Shown: positions 6,209 through 15,212, numbered from the stretch's first letter. The stretch is 15,855 bases of DNA from Terrisporobacter sp. (GCA_029851945.1 JARKUZ010000026.1:1-15855), one strand, 5' to 3'. Translations and numbers: made by a program. The notes: generated by a model not told the origin, from the sequence alone.

Positions 6209-8080
6209 TTGAGGGCACAAAAGGTATTTGAAGAGTGGAGAGATACTCCTATTGAAAAAAGAAAAGCTAAGGATTTATTAGATAATTTAGATATAGATTT
6301 TTCAATTTTATTAGATAGCGTAACAATAGCGAGAAGTAGAAAGCATATTGTTAAATATTATGATACAAAGGATATTGGGAAATTTCCAAAGAGACTTACA
6401 CCAAAATCTTATTATTGTAATTTGACTGATAGAGATGATGTTATAGGATATGATGATATTTATGACAAAATCACAAGTATGACTTTAGGTATTTATGCGC
6501 CTATGAGTTATGTATTGCCAAGCAGGATAGATTACTACAGAGGTATATATGATACTCAAATAGAAGGAAGAGGTTCATTATTACAAGCAACTCGTGAAAA
6601 ATCATTACAAAAGTTAATGTCTATAATGATGTTAAAAAGATTAGAAAGTTCAGTAGAAGCTTTTAGATTAACAATTGATAAGATTCTTAAAATTAATGTT
6701 GAAGCTTTAGATAATATTGAAGCATATAAAGCAGGTATTAAAAAGACTATAAAAAATGGGGTTAATGACTTATCAGAAGATGAAATTAATGAACTAGATG
6801 ATGAAAATACAGCAAAAACTACAGGGAAAATAAAGATAAATCTTTGTGATATGGATTTATTAAAGTGGGAAAGAGACATTAATAATGATATTAATATACT
6901 TAAATTTTTAAAAAGTGAAATGGATAAAATTAAAGTAAAAGATGATGCTAAGCTAACTAAGTTAATAGAGGTAATAGATAAAAAAATTAATAGTCCTTTT
7001 AATGAAGGTAATAAAAAAGTATTAATATTTTCAGCATTTGCTGATACTACGACATATTTATATAAATACTTAAGCTCTTATTTAAAAGATAAATATAATA
7101 TTGAAACAGCAAAAGTAGAAGGTGGCTCTGAAGGTAATAAATCTACTATTAAGAATTTAAAAGATATGGATAAAATATTGACTTTCTTTTCACCTATAAG
7201 TAAAGAAAAGAGCTTAATTTATCCTAACGAAGAAGGAGAATTAACAGTTCTTATAGGAACAGATTGTATTTCAGAGGGACAAAACCTTCAAGATTGTGAT
7301 ATTTGCATAAATTATGACATTCATTGGAATCCAGTAAGAATCGTTCAGAGATTTGGGCGTATTGATCGTATAGGAAGTAACAATAATTATATTCAGTTAA
7401 TTAATTTTTGGCCTAATATAACATTGGATGAGTATATTAATTTAAATGAAAGAGTTATGAGTAGAATGGCTATTGTAGATGCAACTGGAACAGCTGATGA
7501 TAATCCAATATCTGAAGAACAACTTAATGCTGATTATAGAAAAGTGCAACTTAAGAAACTTCAAGATGGAGAGCTACAAGATTTAGAATATATGGATAGT
7601 GGAATAAATATTACAGATTTAGGTCTAAATGATTTTAGAATGGATATGGCAGAGTTTATTAAAATTTTAGGAGAACCTAAAAATTGCCCATTAGGTATGC
7701 ATGCAGTAGTTGAAGCAAATGAAGAGCGTGGAATTGATAGAGGCGTTATTTACGTTCTAAAAAATACTACAAATACTACTAATATAAAAAATCAAAATAT
7801 ATTACATCCTTATTATATGGTATATGTAAAAGATAATGGAGAAATTAAATTTAATCATCTTGATGTAAAATTTATATTAGATATTTTAAGAAGTTTTTGT
7901 AAAAATGAGGATAAGCCATTAAATGCTCCTTGTAAAAAGTTTAATAAAGAAACAAAAGATGGATACAAAATGGATAAGTATAGTGAACTATTAAAGTATG
8001 CCATTGAAAGTATTATTAAAGCAAAGGAAGAAAAAGATTTAAATAGTTTATTTACTTTAGGTAGTGAAGTATTATTTTAA
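6209..8080 (+). CDS. Helicase fragment 2: lobe 2 and C-terminal part of the broken SNF2 helicase
   Basis: This 623-residue frame is in phase with fragment 1. Coding sense actually begins right after the stop at 6146 (GDDLEDFESKLDTN), so the TTG at 6209 is just the first possible initiator and has no ribosome binding site. It contains KVLIFSAFADTTTYLY (motif IV region), LIGTDCISEGQNLQ (motif V) and a QRFGRIDRIGS arginine-finger motif VI at codons 7346-7378, then a helical C-terminus. These are the lobe 2 motifs of SNF2-type helicases such as those in defence islands. The in-phase continuation is the main evidence that 4879-8080 was one gene. Confidence 0.65.
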   Translation: MRAQKVFEEWRDTPIEKRKAKDLLDNLDIDFSILLDSVTIARSRKHIVKYYDTKDIGKFPKRLTPKSYYCNLTDRDDVIGYDDIYDKITSMTLGIYAPMSYVLPSRIDYYRGIYDTQIEGRGSLLQATREKSLQKLMSIMMLKRLESSVEAFRLTIDKILKINVEALDNIEAYKAGIKKTIKNGVNDLSEDEINELDDENTAKTTGKIKINLCDMDLLKWERDINNDINILKFLKSEMDKIKVKDDAKLTKLIEVIDKKINSPFNEGNKKVLIFSAFADTTTYLYKYLSSYLKDKYNIETAKVEGGSEGNKSTIKNLKDMDKILTFFSPISKEKSLIYPNEEGELTVLIGTDCISEGQNLQDCDICINYDIHWNPVRIVQRFGRIDRIGSNNNYIQLINFWPNITLDEYINLNERVMSRMAIVDATGTADDNPISEEQLNADYRKVQLKKLQDGELQDLEYMDSGINITDLGLNDFRMDMAEFIKILGEPKNCPLGMHAVVEANEERGIDRGVIYVLKNTTNTTNIKNQNILHPYYMVYVKDNGEIKFNHLDVKFILDILRSFCKNEDKPLNAPCKKFNKETKDGYKMDKYSELLKYAIESIIKAKEEKDLNSLFTLGSEVLF

Positions 8081-8145
8081 GAAAGTATACAAGGATTAGA
8101 TGACTTTAGTTTAATTGCTTTTATTGTGACTAGATAGGGGGAGCT

Positions 8146-8768
8146 ATGTTTCAATTCAATAGTAATACTATTGTTAATAAAGAACTTAAGGTAAGAGAGA
8201 TAATTAAGCTTATTAATGGGGATAGTTTAATTAAAAAAGAAGCTGTTAATATTGAAAAAATATTATTTCAAAAGATACTTTAAATATTAAAAGTGATGAG
8301 TAATGTAAAGAAATATATGTCTTTTTAATAGTATTAAAGCAAAGAGAAGTTCCTATAAATTTCATTAAAGCTTTTGATAAGTTTATTCAGTTACATACTT
8401 ACTTTGTTTTTCAGTATAAATATTATTTTAAGGATTTATGTATTTATAGGACTATTGAAGATAGTGTAATCAGAAGAGGAAAACTATATGAGAAGGATTG
8501 GGAAGAAGAAAAATTACTTGAAATACCTTACTGTATAGATGTTTTAGAAGTATACAAAAGATTAGTTGTGTCATTTATTGATTTAAAACCAAGGAATGAA
8601 GAGGAGTTAGATACCTTTATTAAAAGATATGATGAAATACAAAAGTTAAAAAATAATATAAGTATTTTAGAAAAGAAAGCCTTTAAAGAAATACAACTGA
8701 GAAAAAAATTTGAGTATGGAAGAGAAGTCAGAAAAATAAAAGAAAAACTGATTTTATTAGAAAGGTAA
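8146..8768 (+). pseudogene. DUF4391-like protein, broken by a frameshift and a TAA
   Basis: A good ribosome binding site (AGGGGGA at 8136-8142) precedes ATG 8146. The first frame reads MFQFNSNTIVNKEL and ends at TAA 8281. A second frame, 1 nt out of phase, covers 8304-8768 without a stop: IYVFLIVLKQREVPINFIKA, then LHTYFVFQYKYYFKDLCIY, a charged middle, and a coiled C-terminus with ISILEKKAFKEIQLRKKFEY. TAA 8301 interrupts this second frame, so there are two lesions. The restored length of about 207 residues and the N-terminal, central and coiled C-terminal pattern fit DUF4391 (PF14335), small proteins often found beside helicases and type III R-M genes; this was recognised from memory and composition only. 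It ends 5 nt before mod, consistent with translational coupling in one operon. The molecular role is unknown. Confidence 0.6.
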
Positions 8769-8773
8769 AGGTT

Positions 8774-10735
8774 ATGGATAAATTAAAAATGCAAACTAAG
8801 AATAAAGTTGATATTAATATTGAAACAATAGGCAATTTATTTCCTGAGACATTAACAGAAGTTATAAAAGGATATGATATTGATGGAAATGCAATTATAG
8901 AAAAGGCTATAGATTTTGAAGTTTTAAAGCAGGAATTATCAAAGATTATTGTTGATGGTAAAGAAGAAAGATATCAAATGAATTGGCCTGGGAAAAAAGA
9001 ATCAATTCTAAGGGCAAATGCACCTACCAATAAGACTTTAAGACCTTGCAGAGAAGAAAGTGTTAATTTTGATACTACTGAAAATCTTTATATTGAAGGG
9101 GATAATTTAGAAGTTTTAAAGCTACTTAGAGAAACTTATTTAAATAAAATTAAAATGATATATATCGATCCACCATATAATACTGGAAATGATAGTTTTG
9201 TATATGATGATGAATTTGCAATGAGTTCAGAGGAGTTTGAAAAGCTAAGTAATAAGTACGATGAAGATGGAAATATTCAGTTTGATATTAAGAAGAATAA
9301 TGAAAGTAATGGGAGAATTCATACTGATTGGTTAAATATGATGTATCCTAGATTAAAATTAGCAAAGGACTTACTTACTTCTGATGGAGTTATTTTTATT
9401 AGTATTGATGATAATGAGTTGGATAATTTAAAAAAGGTATGTGATGAAATATTTGGAGAAAGTAATTTTTTAGGAAGGATAATGCCTATAGTAAATCCAG
9501 GAGGAAGGGACTACAAGCAAATTGCTTTAACACATGAATATTTATTAGTATATTCTAAGACTGAATATACACAGTTACAGGAAATAGCAAAAGATATAAA
9601 CTTTGATATGAATGATATTTTCGGGGGATATGAGTTAAGAGATTTAAGAAATAGGAACCCAAAGTTTCATTCAGGAAATAGACCAAATTTATTTTATTCA
9701 TTTTACATAAATCCAGATATTAAGGATGAATATGGATGTTGTAGTGTTAGTTTAAATAAAGAAAATGGATATAATATTGAAGTTAAACCGTATAATAGTA
9801 CAGGAAAAGAAAGTGTTTGGAGATGGGGAGTAACAAAAGCAAATGAGAATATTAATTTAGAAAATATTAAGAAAAGTCAAATAGTTGCAAAACCTAAAAA
9901 AGATGGGGGATATATTATATCAGAAAAAAACAGAAGATGTACAAGTAAAGTAAAGTCGGTTTGGGATGAAACTTCTATGAGAACTGAGGAAGGAACAAGA
10001 TTAATAAGAAGGATATTTGGATTTACTCCATTTGATCATCCAAAGCCAATAGGATTATTAAATAGAGTTATAGAAATGTCAGGAGATGCTGATACTATTC
10101 TAGATTTCTTTTCGGGATCAGCTAGTCTTGCACAAGCTGTAATGGAGAAAAATTATCAAGACGGTGGAAATAGAAAATTTATAATGGTTCAATTACCGGA
10201 AGAAACAGATGAAAAATCAGAAGCCAATAAGGCTGGTTATAAGAATATTTGTGAAATTGGTAAGGAACGTATTCGTAGAGCCGGTAAGAAGATTGTAGAG
10301 GAAAATCCTGATAAAGCTAAAGAATTAGATATTGGATTTAGGGTACTTAAGCTAGACTCTAGTAATATGAAGGATGTTTATTATAACCCTAGTGATTATG
10401 ATCAAAATTTACTTGATAAATTTGAAAGTAATATAAAGGAAGAAAGAAGCTCAGAAGATTTATTATTCCAAGTAATGCTTGAACTTGGAGAAATGTTATC
10501 TAGTGATATTGAAGAAATAAATGTTAATGGGAAAAAAGTATTTAATGTAGGTGATGGTAATATAATAGCTTGTTTTGATGATGATGTTAATGAAGAAGTT
10601 ATTACAAATATAGCTAAAATGGCTCCATATTATGCTGTATTTAGAGATAGTTCATTGACTAGCGATTCTGTTGCAGCTAATTTTGAACAGATATTTAAGA
10701 CATATAGTCCTAATACAATTAGAAAAATTTTGTAG
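8774..10735 (+). CDS. mod: Type III R-M modification subunit, adenine-N6 DNA methyltransferase
   Basis: An intact 653-residue protein. Motif IV is DPPYNTGND at residues 132-140, the D-P-P-Y form typical of N6-adenine methylation. AdoMet-binding motif I follows near the C-terminal third as ILDFFSGSASLAQAV (442-456), so the order is beta class as in type III Mod. HPKP at 422-425 precedes motif I as usual. The stretch between the motifs (about 230-420) should contain the target recognition domain, with RWGVTKAN and VWDETSMRTE as recognisable family landmarks. AAAGG at 8761-8765 lies 8 nt before the ATG. Mod alone methylates one strand of an asymmetric target and is needed by Res for cleavage; both genes are intact here and 12 nt apart. 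The specificity cannot be read from the sequence. Confidence 0.93.
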   Translation: MDKLKMQTKNKVDINIETIGNLFPETLTEVIKGYDIDGNAIIEKAIDFEVLKQELSKIIVDGKEERYQMNWPGKKESILRANAPTNKTLRPCREESVNFDTTENLYIEGDNLEVLKLLRETYLNKIKMIYIDPPYNTGNDSFVYDDEFAMSSEEFEKLSNKYDEDGNIQFDIKKNNESNGRIHTDWLNMMYPRLKLAKDLLTSDGVIFISIDDNELDNLKKVCDEIFGESNFLGRIMPIVNPGGRDYKQIALTHEYLLVYSKTEYTQLQEIAKDINFDMNDIFGGYELRDLRNRNPKFHSGNRPNLFYSFYINPDIKDEYGCCSVSLNKENGYNIEVKPYNSTGKESVWRWGVTKANENINLENIKKSQIVAKPKKDGGYIISEKNRRCTSKVKSVWDETSMRTEEGTRLIRRIFGFTPFDHPKPIGLLNRVIEMSGDADTILDFFSGSASLAQAVMEKNYQDGGNRKFIMVQLPEETDEKSEANKAGYKNICEIGKERIRRAGKKIVEENPDKAKELDIGFRVLKLDSSNMKDVYYNPSDYDQNLLDKFESNIKEERSSEDLLFQVMLELGEMLSSDIEEINVNGKKVFNVGDGNIIACFDDDVNEEVITNIAKMAPYYAVFRDSSLTSDSVAANFEQIFKTYSPNTIRKIL

Positions 10736-10747
10736 GAGGATTATGAT

Positions 10748-13700
10748 ATGAAGTTTAAATTTAAGATACAAGAGTATCAAACAAAAGCTGTTAATAGTGT
10801 AATAGAGGTTTTTAATGGACAACCTCTAATTGACAATGTAAGGTATACAAGGGATTTAGGTATAATAAGTAAACCAAAAGAAATAGAATCAAATATAACA
10901 AAGACAGAAATGGGAACTGCAGAGAAGCTTTCCTTTTATGAAGAAATAGATAAAGAGATTCAAAATAAAGAAATAGAAAATGATATAGAAAATAGTGATG
11001 GATTTGAAAATGCAGAGATAGTTTTGAGTGATAGTCAAATACTAAACAACATAATAAATATCCAAAAACAAAGCAATATAAAGGAATCAAAAAATTTAGT
11101 GAAACATCTAGGTAGATGTAGCCTTGATATTGAAATGGAAACTGGTACTGGAAAGACTTATGTTTACATTAAAACTATATTTGAATTAAATGCTAGATAT
11201 GGATTTAGTAAATTTATAATTGTTGTTCCTTCTATTGCAATTAGAGAGGGTGTTAAAAAGACATTTGAAATAACGGAACAACACTTTATGGAGCATTACA
11301 AAAAGAAAGTAAGATATTTTATTTATAACAGTAAAAGTTTAAACGAATTAGATAACTTTAGTAAAAGCTCAGATATAAATGTAATGATAATAAACCAACA
11401 AGCATTTAACACAAGAGGTGCAGATGCTAGACGTATATATGAAAAATTAGATGAATTTCAAAGTAGAAAACCTATTGATGTAATTGCCGCTAATAGACCT
11501 ATTTTAATATTAGATGAGCCACAAAAGTTAGGTGGTAAGGCAACACAGGAAAGTTTAAAGTTATTTAACTCATTATTTTGTTTAAATTATTCTGCGACTC
11601 ATACAAAGCAACACAATTTAGTTTATGTTTTAGATGCATTAGATGCATATAATGAAAAATTAGTTAAGAAGATAGAAGTTAAAGGATTAGAAGTTAAAAA
11701 CTTTAAAGGAACAGAAAGTTATTTATATTTAGATGATATTATTGTATCACCTAAAAAATTACCAAGAGCAAAGATAGAATTAGAAATAGGATATACAAAA
11801 TCAATTAATAGAGAAAGTCGTGTATTTGAAATTGGAGATAATTTATATCCAGCATCAAAAAATATGGAGCAATATAAAAACAACTATAAAATAACAGATA
11901 TAAATCCTATTGATGGAACTGTTGAGTTTGCAAATGGGATAGTTTTAACTAAAGGAACTGTTGTTGGAGATGTTTCAGAAAGAGATATTAGAAGAATTCA
12001 AATAAGAGAAACAATTGCATCACATTTTGAAAAAGAGGAAAAGTTATTTAATGCAGGAATAAAGACATTATCACTATTCTTTATAGATGAAGTAGCAAAG
12101 TATAGGGTATATGATGAAAATGGAGAAGAGGTAAATTCAGAATATGGACAAATATTCGAAGAGGAATATACAAATGTTTTAAATGAATATCTTACAATGT
12201 TTGATACACCATACACTAGATACTTAAAAAATATAAAAGTTAAAGATACTCATAAAGGATATTTTAGTATAGATAAAAAAACTAAAAGAATGACAAATCC
12301 AAGTGCAAAAGGAAAAGATAAAGAAAGTGATGATATTACAGCTTATGATTTAATACTTAAAAATAAGGAAAGATTATTAAGTTTTGATGAGCCTACTAGA
12401 TTTATTTTTTCACATTCAGCATTAAGAGAAGGATGGGACAATCCTAATGTATTTCAAATTTGTACTTTAAAACATAGCGATAGCACTACACAAAAACGCC
12501 AGGAAGTTGGTAGAGGTTTAAGGTTATGTGTTAATCAAAATGGAGATAGAGTAGATTTAGGATATGAAGGAATTAGTAAGGAAAATATACATGATATAAA
12601 TAAATTAACAGTTATAGCAAGTGAAAGCTATAAGACCTTTGTAGAAGAACTTCAAAAATATATTAAAACTGATTTATATGATAGACCAAAGAAGGCTACA
12701 TTAGAATTCTTTAAAGGTAAGAATATTGAGCTTAATGGAGAGAGTATACAAATTAATGATAAACAAGCTGGAATTATTTATAAATATTTGGCGAAAAATG
12801 ATTATATTGATGATGAAGACAATATTACAGAAAAATATAGAGTAGATGTTGCAAATGGAACAGTTGCTCCTCTTAGTGAAAAATTAGCTGATGCATCAGA
12901 GGATATACATAAAATAATTCAAAGTATATTTGATGAAACTGCATTAAAATCTATGTTAGAGGATGGTAATAAGACAAAAATTAAAGAAAATAAATTAAAT
13001 GATAATTTTTATAAGAAGGAATTCCAAGCTTTATGGAATTATATTAATCATAAATATGCTTATACAGTAAATTTTGATAGTAAGGAATTAATAGAAAACT
13101 CAATAAAACATATTAATGAAAAAATGAAGGTATCTCAGCTTCAATACACGTTATCAAGATCAGAGCAAAAGGATAGTATTGATATAAATGAAATTGAAAG
13201 AGGAGATTCTTTTAAAGAGGCAAAAACAAGAACTAAAACTCTAAAGCATTCTACAGTAAATAATATAAAGTATGATTTGGTTGGAAAGATTTCAGAAGGA
13301 GCTACTTTAACAAGGAAGACAGTTGTATCAATATTAAAAGGAATAGATCCAAAAGTTTTTGCAATGTTTAAATATAATCCTGAAGAGTTTATTGCTAAAG
13401 CTATTATGCTGATAAAAGAGCAAAAATCTACAATTATAGTAGATTATATTACTTATAATGAAATTGAAGGTGAATATGATAGTGATATATTTACTGCTGA
13501 AAATAGAGGAGCAGATTTTTCAAAGGCATTTTTAGCTAAAAGACATATTCAAGATTATGTATTTACTGATGGAATTTCTGATGAGAGTATTGAAAGAAAA
13601 TTTGTTAAGAAAATTGATAATGCAGATGAAGTTAAAGTTTATGCAAAATTACCAAAAGGATTTAAGATACCAACGCCAGTTGGGAATTATTCACCTGATT

Positions 13701-13912
13701 GGGCTATAGCTTTTAAAGAGGGAACAGTTAAGCATATTTATTTTATTGCTGAAACAAAGGGGACTATGGATAGTTTGAATTTAAGAAAAATAGAAGAGGC
13801 TAAGATAAAGTGTGCTAAAAAATTATTTAATCAAATATCTAATAATGCTGTTAAGTATCATGAAGTTGATAGTTATGAGAATTTATTGAGTATTATGGGG
13901 AGTATTGAATAA
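10748..13912 (+). CDS. res: Type III R-M restriction subunit, DEAD/DEAH-type ATPase with C-terminal nuclease
   Basis: An intact 1054-residue protein, the usual size for this subunit. IQEYQTKAV at 7-15 is the Q-like motif. METGTGKTY at 130-138 is Walker A. LILDEPQKLGG at 253-263 carries the DEPQ form of motif II seen in Res proteins. YSATH at 281-285 is motif III. TTQKRQEVGRGLRL is motif VI of lobe 2. The C-terminal nuclease shows PD-x17-ExK: Pro983-Asp984, then Glu1002-Thr-Lys1004 in FIAETKG. Residues 30-120, before Walker A, are an acidic low-complexity spacer. AGGAGGA at 10735-10741 is a strong ribosome binding site. Res forms a complex with Mod, uses ATP to move or switch on DNA, and cuts near one of two head-to-head sites. 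No lesion was found. Confidence 0.93.
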   Translation: MKFKFKIQEYQTKAVNSVIEVFNGQPLIDNVRYTRDLGIISKPKEIESNITKTEMGTAEKLSFYEEIDKEIQNKEIENDIENSDGFENAEIVLSDSQILNNIINIQKQSNIKESKNLVKHLGRCSLDIEMETGTGKTYVYIKTIFELNARYGFSKFIIVVPSIAIREGVKKTFEITEQHFMEHYKKKVRYFIYNSKSLNELDNFSKSSDINVMIINQQAFNTRGADARRIYEKLDEFQSRKPIDVIAANRPILILDEPQKLGGKATQESLKLFNSLFCLNYSATHTKQHNLVYVLDALDAYNEKLVKKIEVKGLEVKNFKGTESYLYLDDIIVSPKKLPRAKIELEIGYTKSINRESRVFEIGDNLYPASKNMEQYKNNYKITDINPIDGTVEFANGIVLTKGTVVGDVSERDIRRIQIRETIASHFEKEEKLFNAGIKTLSLFFIDEVAKYRVYDENGEEVNSEYGQIFEEEYTNVLNEYLTMFDTPYTRYLKNIKVKDTHKGYFSIDKKTKRMTNPSAKGKDKESDDITAYDLILKNKERLLSFDEPTRFIFSHSALREGWDNPNVFQICTLKHSDSTTQKRQEVGRGLRLCVNQNGDRVDLGYEGISKENIHDINKLTVIASESYKTFVEELQKYIKTDLYDRPKKATLEFFKGKNIELNGESIQINDKQAGIIYKYLAKNDYIDDEDNITEKYRVDVANGTVAPLSEKLADASEDIHKIIQSIFDETALKSMLEDGNKTKIKENKLNDNFYKKEFQALWNYINHKYAYTVNFDSKELIENSIKHINEKMKVSQLQYTLSRSEQKDSIDINEIERGDSFKEAKTRTKTLKHSTVNNIKYDLVGKISEGATLTRKTVVSILKGIDPKVFAMFKYNPEEFIAKAIMLIKEQKSTIIVDYITYNEIEGEYDSDIFTAENRGADFSKAFLAKRHIQDYVFTDGISDESIERKFVKKIDNADEVKVYAKLPKGFKIPTPVGNYSPDWAIAFKEGTVKHIYFIAETKGTMDSLNLRKIEEAKIKCAKKLFNQISNNAVKYHEVDSYENLLSIMGSIE

Positions 13913-13954
13913 ATAAAGGTTAATTTTAATGTATATTAATAGGAGGAATATTAA

Positions 13955-14155
13955 ATGATAATGAAAGAAGTTTCATCAAGTAGAATGAGTAAAGTAGGTT
14001 GGGAAAATAACACTTTGTATGTACAGTTTAAAAATGGAGTTGTATATGCATATGAAAATGTCAGTGAAAATGAATATATTAATTTTATATCTTCACCATC
14101 ATTAGGATCAGAATTATCAAAATTGGACAAATGTCATAATTATTATATATTATAA
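13955..14155 (+). CDS. Small KTSC-domain protein
   Basis: The protein has 66 residues. EVSSSRMSKVGWENNTLYVQ then FKNGVVYAYENVSENEYINF is the two-strand pattern of the KTSC domain (PF13619): S-S-x2-I/M-x3-G/W, then Y/F-x-x-G-V-Y-x-Y-x-N-V. The usual G-S/K-Y/F ending is represented by SLGSELSKLDK, followed by a short tail HNYYIL. AGGAGG at 13941-13946 is a strong ribosome binding site 8 nt before the ATG. An in-frame ATG at 13961 is the only alternative start. It begins 42 nt after res with no terminator between, so it is probably co-transcribed with the R-M genes. KTSC proteins are small and of unproven function; a role in the defence operon is inferred from position alone. Confidence 0.7.
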   Translation: MIMKEVSSSRMSKVGWENNTLYVQFKNGVVYAYENVSENEYINFISSPSLGSELSKLDKCHNYYIL

Positions 14156-14235
14156 GGCTTGTGAAAGTGGAAGAATTTAATTTATTGTAGAATATTAAAT
14201 AAGTTTGAATTTTAAAAGTCATAATTCTGCTATGC

Positions 14236-14264
14236 CTTTTAGAAGTTGGTATTAACTTTTAAAG
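14236..14264 (+). repeat. Hairpin in the 14156-14307 gap
   Basis: CTTTTAGAAGTT and AACTTTTAAAG pair with one bulge around GGTATT. It sits between the KTSC gene and the next small gene and could be a weak terminator or a leader structure. A possible promoter with TTGAAT at 14205-14210 and TGCTAT at 14228-14233 (17-bp spacing) precedes it. Confidence 0.25.
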
Positions 14265-14307
14265 ATAATATTGAAAGGAAATATAAGGATGTTTAAGAAT
14301 ACAAGAG

Positions 14308-14616
14308 ATGTTATTTAGAAAAACTAAAGATGATAATATTAGGGTTAGGGTAATTATAGAATTATTAAATGTAGATAGGATTGATAATATTAATACGCTT
14401 ATTTCAATTTTAAATTATCCTTACAATGATATAGCTAAATTAAGTAAGCAACCAAGACTGGAATATAATAATCAGAATTTAGAATTAGTAGAAGTATTAG
14501 ATAGTAAAAGCATTATATCCTCATACTCAATACTAAATGATGGAGAAGATACTATAAGAGTAAATACATTTAGAAGTAGTGAATCAGCAAAGAAAAAGGA
14601 ATTGGTTAGAGAATAA
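14308..14616 (+). CDS. Small hypothetical protein
   Basis: A 102-residue frame that I do not recognise. It is rich in Ile, Asn and Asp, with a predicted strand-helix start (RVRVIIELLNVDRIDNINTL), a helix, and a Lys/Glu tail. No signal peptide, membrane segment or cysteine is present. The start is uncertain: ATG 14308 has only GAG just before it. A better-placed ATG at 14289, after AAGG, opens MFKNTRDVI in another frame and stops after nine codons. The gene may therefore have begun at 14289 and lost its start through a small indel. The clear terminator at 14647-14694 supports a transcribed gene here. Confidence 0.5.
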   Translation: MLFRKTKDDNIRVRVIIELLNVDRIDNINTLISILNYPYNDIAKLSKQPRLEYNNQNLELVEVLDSKSIISSYSILNDGEDTIRVNTFRSSESAKKKELVRE

Positions 14617-14646
14617 AAATAAAGAGTTAATAGATTATTTAAAATG

Positions 14647-14694
14647 TACCTTGTAGGATAGAGAATATAAAAGTCTATTCTATAGGGTATTTTT
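14647..14694 (+). terminator. Rho-independent terminator
   Basis: A 16-bp stem with three G-U pairs (14647-14662 with 14674-14689, outer bases TACC/GGTA) has an 11-nt loop and TTTTT at 14690-14694. It lies 30 nt after the small hypothetical gene. Confidence 0.75.
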
Positions 14695-14988
14695 ATTTAT
14701 AGTTTAATAAAGAGTATTATGAGAAAGTAGATTTAGTAACAAGATTGTAAGCGTAAAAGTGTGTTTTCAAGAAATTACGAGTTATTTCATGCTTTATAAA
14801 AGATGAGAGAGGATTCATTGAAGTCAATATTAATGTATAGGCTTTAAATAACCTTTAGGTAATATAATCAAAAGTTATGGTATTGAGCGTAAAGGTAAAA
14901 GGCTAAATAAATTAGTCAGGTGTGTGCCGCAAGATTTCTTAAGAGTAAAAAAATATTAGTATACATTATATTTCCAATTAATAAGCTA
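14695..14988 (+). other. Stretch without a recognisable gene; possible decayed coding traces
   Basis: No start-to-stop gene is supportable here. One frame (14852-14959) has no start codon but reads as protein-like sequence: NIIKSYGIERKGKRLNKL, then VRCVPQDFLRVKKY, ending at TAG 14957. Upstream, SRNYELFHALYKR also appears in fragments broken by stops. This could be the worn 3' part of a lost gene, but I cannot name a family. Confidence 0.25.
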
Positions 14989-15018
14989 CTAAGAATTATC
15001 AAAGATTCTTAGGCGTTT
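14989..15018 (+). terminator. Rho-independent terminator
   Basis: A perfect 8-bp stem CTAAGAAT (14989-14996) with ATTCTTAG (15005-15012) has an 8-nt loop, followed by GCG and then TTTTT at 15016-15020. It isolates the replication-type gene downstream from upstream transcription. Confidence 0.65.
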
Positions 15019-15212
15019 TTATTTATATATAGGAACGTATAAAATTTTTTGTTTTAAGAATTTAACAAAAAAATTTTTTAAATTTATATTTCCTTAACAT
15101 TTCAATGGTAAAATTTAATTATTAAATAGAATTGGTGGTATGGATTATTAAATATGCCAACTGAGGTTAAAAAACTATACCTCTAGGATATATAGAAAGG
15201 TGGGTTTAAGTT
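15019..15212 (+). promoter_or_regulatory. Leader of the replication-type gene
   Basis: About 190 AT-rich bases between the terminator and ATG 15213. No promoter matches the consensus well. GAGGT (15163-15167) and ACCTC (15179-15183) can form a small hairpin about 30 bp before the start. AAAGGTGG at 15197-15204 is the ribosome binding site. Confidence 0.3.

Larger units (their letters stand above)
4879..8080 (+). pseudogene. PLD-like-domain SNF2 helicase, interrupted by one frameshift and one in-frame stop
   Basis: Read as one gene this encodes about 1066 residues: a PLD-like N-terminal domain, a linker and a two-lobe SNF2-type helicase. The N-terminus (LKVAASCFSIYAFDALKEQL) is the strand-helix start of a PLD-like domain. 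At 5036-5042 a run of seven T puts the frame out; with six T the protein reads on as KFIFSSPTFIEEKIADKI. At 6143 an in-frame TAA follows QLALA, and the same frame then continues without another stop to 8080. No HxK...D motif of active PLD enzymes is seen; the homologous stretch appears to be MPVNTFTTSELG. As sequenced it yields a 66-residue peptide (4879-5079) and two helicase halves. It opens an operon with DUF4391-like, mod and res genes, so a role as the ATPase/translocase of that defence system is inferred. Sequencing error at the T run cannot be excluded. Confidence 0.8.

Noticed and set aside
884..8558. A 16-bp identical string (TTTTAGAAGTATACAA) near 882-897 and 8542-8557
   Set aside because: One such match is about what chance gives in DNA this AT-rich. 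The flanks do not align and the reading frames differ.
4879..10735. Considered as a DISARM or BREX locus
   Set aside because: No DUF1998 (DrmB), PglZ, BrxC or BrxL-like gene is present. The methyltransferase and nuclease are clearly a type III Mod/Res pair.
10835..11110. Acidic low-complexity stretch in Res before Walker A, considered as an inserted domain
   Set aside because: Type III Res proteins of this group commonly have a variable spacer here. No fold or motif is seen in it.
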